Below the pieces are notes generated by a model. That model ran no database searches, was not told where the DNA came from, and was given only the letters and a program-made list of their open reading frames with translations. From Paenibacillus wynnii (GTDB lineage Bacteria; Bacillota; Bacilli; Paenibacillales; Paenibacillaceae): a stretch of 64,000 bases of DNA. The position numbers were made by a program, and so were the translations under genes. The stretch lies in NCBI RefSeq assembly GCF_000757885.1, contig NZ_JQCR01000002.1:1364001-1428000 (forward strand). Direction: 5' to 3'. Positions 60,576-64,000 of the stretch are shown piece after piece (position 1 is the first letter of the stretch; each line of letters starts with the position of its first letter).

Positions 60576-63008
60576 TTAGAACTTAACCGGGCTGATATTC
60601 CAAATTTCTGAAGCATATCGACTAATCGTATTATCACTGGAGAATTTACCGGAGTGACCGATATTAATAATCGACTTCTTCAGCCAATCTTTCTGATTTC
60701 GATAAGCACGATCAATTTCGACATGTGTCTCCACATAACTGGCGAAATCCTTCAACACAAAGTACTCATCATTGTTGTCCAGCAGGGAATGGAAAATTTG
60801 ATCAAACTCTTGGGTATGGCAGCAGATAGGCCCTGGTGTTACGAGCTGATCCAGCACTTCCTTCAATCGGCTGTCCTCGTTGTAAATATTGCGGGCATAA
60901 TACCCACCGTACTGGTAATAATCGAGTACCTGCTCGGCACGAAGACCAAACAGGAACATATTATCATCACCGATCATTTCATGCATTTCCACGTTAGCTC
61001 CATCCATTGTTCCAATGGTAAGAGCCCCGTTCATCATGAACTTCATATTCCCGGTACCAGAAGCTTCCTTGCTGGCCGTTGAAATTTGTTCACTGACATC
61101 TGCCGCCGGAATGATTTTCTCAGCCAATGAAACGGAGTAATTCTCCAGAAAGAATATACGAACTTTACCTTTAACGTCCGGATCCTTATTCACCACATCA
61201 GCAACAGTGTTGATCAGCTTGATCGTGCGTTTTGCCAAGTGATAGCTAGGTGCAGCCTTTGCTCCAAAAATGAACGTACGCGGTACCATATCCATACTTG
61301 GGTTTGCCTTGATTTGATTGTAAAGATGGATAATATGAAGAATATTAAGCAGCTGACGCTTGTATCCGTGAAGCCTTTTTACATGCACATCAAAGATCGA
61401 ATCCGGGTCAACCTTCTCCCCGTGCTTGGAGCTGATAAACTCTGCTAACCGCAGTTTATTCTGTCTTTTAATCCCTGAAACTTTTTCTTGGAAAGAGGAA
61501 TCCTCACAGTATTTAATAAGTCCGATCATTTCCTGCGGATGTGTAATCCAGCGTGTTCCAATAGCTTCGTTGATCAAGTTGGTCAGTGGAGGATTCGCAT
61601 GCAACAACCAGCGGCGATGTGTAATTCCATTCGTCTTATTATTGAACCGATGTGGATAATACTCATCGAACAGCTTCATCTCGCGTTTTTGCAAGATTTC
61701 GGTATGAAGAGCAGCAACTCCATTTACACTATAACTGCCTACAATAGCTAAATGAGCCATTCTGACCTGATCCCCATAGATAATTGCCATTTGCGAAATA
61801 CGTTCCTGATTTCCCGGATAACGGTCCATCAGTTCGCGGCAGAAGCGTGCGTTAATCTCTTCAATAATCAGTTGAATGCGCGGTAAAAGCTCCTTGACCA
61901 TGGTCACAGGCCATTTTTCCAACGCTTCACTAAGAATAGTATGGTTCGTATAGGAAACCATTCGTGTCGTTATGTCCCAAGCTTCATCCCAGCTCATGCC
62001 TTTTAGATCCATTAGAATCCGCATAAGTTCCGGGATAACCAGTGTAGGGTGAGTATCATTAATGTGCAGCCCAACCTTGTCAGGAAGGGTGTCATAAGGA
62101 AGCCCTAGCTTATCAAAGGTTCGGATTATACTTTGCAGACCTGCACTACAGAGGAAATACTGTTGCTTCAGGCGGAGCAGCTTACCCTCGTACTGGGAAT
62201 CATCAGGGTATAGGAACTCGGAGATTGACTCTACAGAACGTTTATACTCCAGGAATTTATGGTAGTCAGAACCGCCCCGGGAACCAAACATCCTGCCCGG
62301 CTGGGTAATAGACTCCGCGCTCCAGTTACGGAGAGTATTCACATGCCTCCGATCGGCACCTATAACAGGTATATCGTAAGGTACTGCGCGGACAGCCTCA
62401 TAGTCCTTATGTTCAAAAACTAAACGTCCGTCCTTTTCATAGCTGTCCACATGTCCCCAAAACTTCACTTCCACCTGCTTGTCTTCGCGACGGACTTCCC
62501 ATACGTTTTCCTTCTGCAACCAGTAATCAGGTAGTTCAACCTGGTACCCGTCTACAATTTTTTGCTCAAACAAACCATATTTGTAACGTATTCCGGTGCC
62601 ATGCCCTGCATATTGCAGGGAAGCCAGCGAATCCAGGAAACAGGCTGCCAGACGGCCAAGGCCTCCGTTTCCAAGACCTGCATCCGCCTCTTCTTCCTCA
62701 ATATCCTTAAGACAAAAGCCAAGGTCTGCCAAACCTTCGCGTACTACCTCCAGCACGCCCATATTCAGCAGGTTGTTGCCGAGAAGCCTGCCGATCAGAA
62801 ACTCCATTGAAAAATAGTAAACCTGCTTCCCCTTATCGGCCTTGAATCTTTGGTTGGTTTCCACCCAATGTTTGCCGGCATTCTCGCGGATCATGTTGCC
62901 TAAAGTATTGTAAATATCGGCATTGGAAGCTTCTTCGAGCGGTTTGCCCAGATTTCCGATGAGTTTCTCGCGGAATACTTGTTTGAAAGTTTCTTTATCG
63001 TTAAACAA
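60576..63008 (-). CDS. glgP: Glycogen/alpha-glucan phosphorylase
   Basis: An 810-residue PLP enzyme that releases glucose-1-phosphate from glycogen. Signatures: VYYFSMEFLIGRLLGNNL, DAGLGNGGLGRLAACFLDSLA, and the PLP-Lys segment EASGTGNMKFMMNGALTIGT. GAGGAGG lies nine bases before TTG 63008, giving the typical N-terminus FNDKETFKQVF; the open frame extends to 63056 without a better site. It follows glgD by 58 bp, so it ends a glycogen operon, most of which lies beyond the right edge. Confidence 0.95.
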   Translation of the reverse strand: MFNDKETFKQVFREKLIGNLGKPLEEASNADIYNTLGNMIRENAGKHWVETNQRFKADKGKQVYYFSMEFLIGRLLGNNLLNMGVLEVVREGLADLGFCLKDIEEEEADAGLGNGGLGRLAACFLDSLASLQYAGHGTGIRYKYGLFEQKIVDGYQVELPDYWLQKENVWEVRREDKQVEVKFWGHVDSYEKDGRLVFEHKDYEAVRAVPYDIPVIGADRRHVNTLRNWSAESITQPGRMFGSRGGSDYHKFLEYKRSVESISEFLYPDDSQYEGKLLRLKQQYFLCSAGLQSIIRTFDKLGLPYDTLPDKVGLHINDTHPTLVIPELMRILMDLKGMSWDEAWDITTRMVSYTNHTILSEALEKWPVTMVKELLPRIQLIIEEINARFCRELMDRYPGNQERISQMAIIYGDQVRMAHLAIVGSYSVNGVAALHTEILQKREMKLFDEYYPHRFNNKTNGITHRRWLLHANPPLTNLINEAIGTRWITHPQEMIGLIKYCEDSSFQEKVSGIKRQNKLRLAEFISSKHGEKVDPDSIFDVHVKRLHGYKRQLLNILHIIHLYNQIKANPSMDMVPRTFIFGAKAAPSYHLAKRTIKLINTVADVVNKDPDVKGKVRIFFLENYSVSLAEKIIPAADVSEQISTASKEASGTGNMKFMMNGALTIGTMDGANVEMHEMIGDDNMFLFGLRAEQVLDYYQYGGYYARNIYNEDSRLKEVLDQLVTPGPICCHTQEFDQIFHSLLDNNDEYFVLKDFASYVETHVEIDRAYRNQKDWLKKSIINIGHSGKFSSDNTISRYASEIWNISPVKF

Positions 63009-63066
63009 TAGCAGGTTCCTCCTCACAAAAGCTTTTAACAAAATGGCAGCGGACAATTAGCGGTGT

Positions 63067-64000
63067 TTATATTTTACTGCTTTTGGCAATGACGAATGGC
63101 CGTGTATGATCTCCAACAAGTATACGATCTTTGCTGAGATGAACGTCTTTATCCATAATAACATTTTCAATCACAGCATTCTCATCAATTACACATTTTT
63201 GCATAATTACAGAGTTGGTAATTCTTGCACCCTTTCGTACCTGCACTCCACGGAAAATCACGCTGTTCTCAACTTTCCCCGCGATGATACAGCCGTTTGC
63301 AATAAGTGAATTGCTGACATCTGCGCTTTCCAGGTAACGGGTTGGCGCTTCGTATTTGATTTTGGTCTGTACCGGATTTTCCTTGAAAAGACTGAAATAA
63401 TTGTCCGGCTCCAGAAGCTCAAGACTATTCTTATAGTAGCTCTCCAGAGAGTTAATAACTGCATGATAGCCTTTGTACTCGTAGCCTGCAATTTTCAGAT
63501 CATGCCGATTTTTTTGTATCACATCACGGAAAAAGTAGCTCTCTCCATGGGCAATACTGTATTTAACCTTCTCTAAAAACAGTGCCTTCTCCATAATAAA
63601 CATATCCAGATACAGATTATGATGATCCTTCTCGTGATGGATACTGGTTACATTATTATGTTCATCAACCTCGACACGCTGGCAAAGATCATGTTCCGGC
63701 TGAAGTTGATCTATTTTTTTGTAGACCACAGTAACATCGGCGCCTTTTTCCATATGGTATTTATACATATCCTCGATATCCATAGTAGTGATATGCTGCG
63801 TACCGGAGAACACGATATATTTAGCAGCTGCGCGTTTGAAAAAGTCCAGGTTATTATGGAAATGCTGTAAATCACCTAAAGAAGTATCCGTTGGATCGTT
63901 CCAGTCCGGAGGCAAAATAAACAGCCCACCATGCTTGCGGTTCATATCCCACGATTTACCGTCACCCAAGTGATCCATCAAGGAACGGTATTTACGGCGG
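63067..64000 (-). CDS. glgD: Glucose-1-phosphate adenylyltransferase subunit GlgD, N-terminus beyond window
   Basis: The last 311 codons of a GlgD subunit. The window begins inside the nucleotidyltransferase domain (RKYRSLMDHLGDGKSWD; GLFILPPDW) and continues to the left-handed beta-helix domain of hexapeptide repeats (NGCIIAGKVENSVIFRGVQVRKGARI). GlgD partners with GlgC to make ADP-glucose for glycogen and is regulatory in Bacillus-type enzymes. About 60 N-terminal residues lie beyond the right edge. A glgC gene is expected next to it. Confidence 0.94.
   Translation of the reverse strand, partial: RRKYRSLMDHLGDGKSWDMNRKHGGLFILPPDWNDPTDTSLGDLQHFHNNLDFFKRAAAKYIVFSGTQHITTMDIEDMYKYHMEKGADVTVVYKKIDQLQPEHDLCQRVEVDEHNNVTSIHHEKDHHNLYLDMFIMEKALFLEKVKYSIAHGESYFFRDVIQKNRHDLKIAGYEYKGYHAVINSLESYYKNSLELLEPDNYFSLFKENPVQTKIKYEAPTRYLESADVSNSLIANGCIIAGKVENSVIFRGVQVRKGARITNSVIMQKCVIDENAVIENVIMDKDVHLSKDRILVGDHTRPFVIAKSSKI

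Noticed and set aside
1..64000. tRNA, rRNA, prophage or toxin-antitoxin modules
   Set aside because: I looked for the typical tRNA 3' pattern GGTTCRA and CCA ends, phage structural genes and small overlapping gene pairs, and found nothing convincing.

Overview
The window looks like chromosomal DNA of a spore-forming Bacillota bacterium of the Paenibacillus type. Reasons: moderate GC, strong GGAGG ribosome sites with ATG, GTG and TTG starts, a Bacillus-like gene set (EcsAB, SodF-type superoxide dismutase, bacilliredoxin, YneF, HemL next to Bcp, LCP protein, ECF sigma/anti-sigma pair, sporulation-kinase-like histidine kinase), and copper-amine-oxidase-N-like stalk domains on secreted enzymes, which are common in Paenibacillus. 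The species assignment is inference. No rRNA, tRNA, CRISPR or prophage was seen.

Layout. 1-6.9 kb: cell-surface and small genes (partial TgpA-like transglutaminase, DUF58, lipoprotein polysaccharide deacetylase, DedA, lipoprotein, WYL regulator, zinc ribbon). 7.4-9.4 kb: MarR-controlled DHA2 efflux pump with a visible promoter and perfect operator. 9.7-14 kb: a 1,428-residue fused acyl-CoA dehydratase activase. 14.1-17.2 kb: bcp, LCP, hemL. 17.7-19.7 kb: an IS1182-family element. 19.7-27.4 kb, mostly minus strand: def, SGNH hydrolase, a fabI-IMPase-small protein run, and an amidase-ddl-small protein-uvsE run. 27.6-33.7 kb: aconitase with a readable control region, IclR regulator, hydrolase, SodF-type fusion. 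33.9-36.7 kb: lepB-queG-yneF-folE run. 37-43.4 kb: sodA, mutY, acpS, hydrolase, nadE, bacilliredoxin. 43.6-50.4 kb: orphan histidine kinase, flavoprotein, ECF sigma/anti-sigma, EcsAB. 50.7-57.6 kb: a broken MFS gene, MarR, a cyclic-dinucleotide riboswitch controlling two diguanylate cyclases, another DHA2 pump. 57.9-64 kb: free-methionine-sulfoxide reductase, an IS110-family element with a structured non-coding end, glgP and partial glgD for glycogen metabolism.

The least expected content is between genes. (1) Four arrays (about 7.0, 9.5, 17.4 and 38.8 kb) each carry four 22-bp imperfect palindromes, roughly TARTTGYA-N6-TRCAAYTA, with starts spaced exactly 51, 62 and 51 bp in every array although the spacers have diverged. 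(2) A second repeat family (17.8, 50.5, 58.4 and 60.5 kb) keeps a long hairpin by changing both strands of the stem together and may form a loop pseudoknot; one copy lies inside the IS1182 element and two bracket the IS110 element as inverted copies. (3) A third pair of nested hairpins shares an outer AGAAACGG/CCGTTTCT stem. (4) The riboswitch upstream of the two diguanylate cyclases has A at the position that is G20 in the Vibrio Vc2 aptamer, and both cyclases lack the RxxD inhibitory site.

All calls come from reading the sequence and from knowledge of protein families; no database search was run. Start codons were chosen from ribosome-site spacing and are stated where uncertain.
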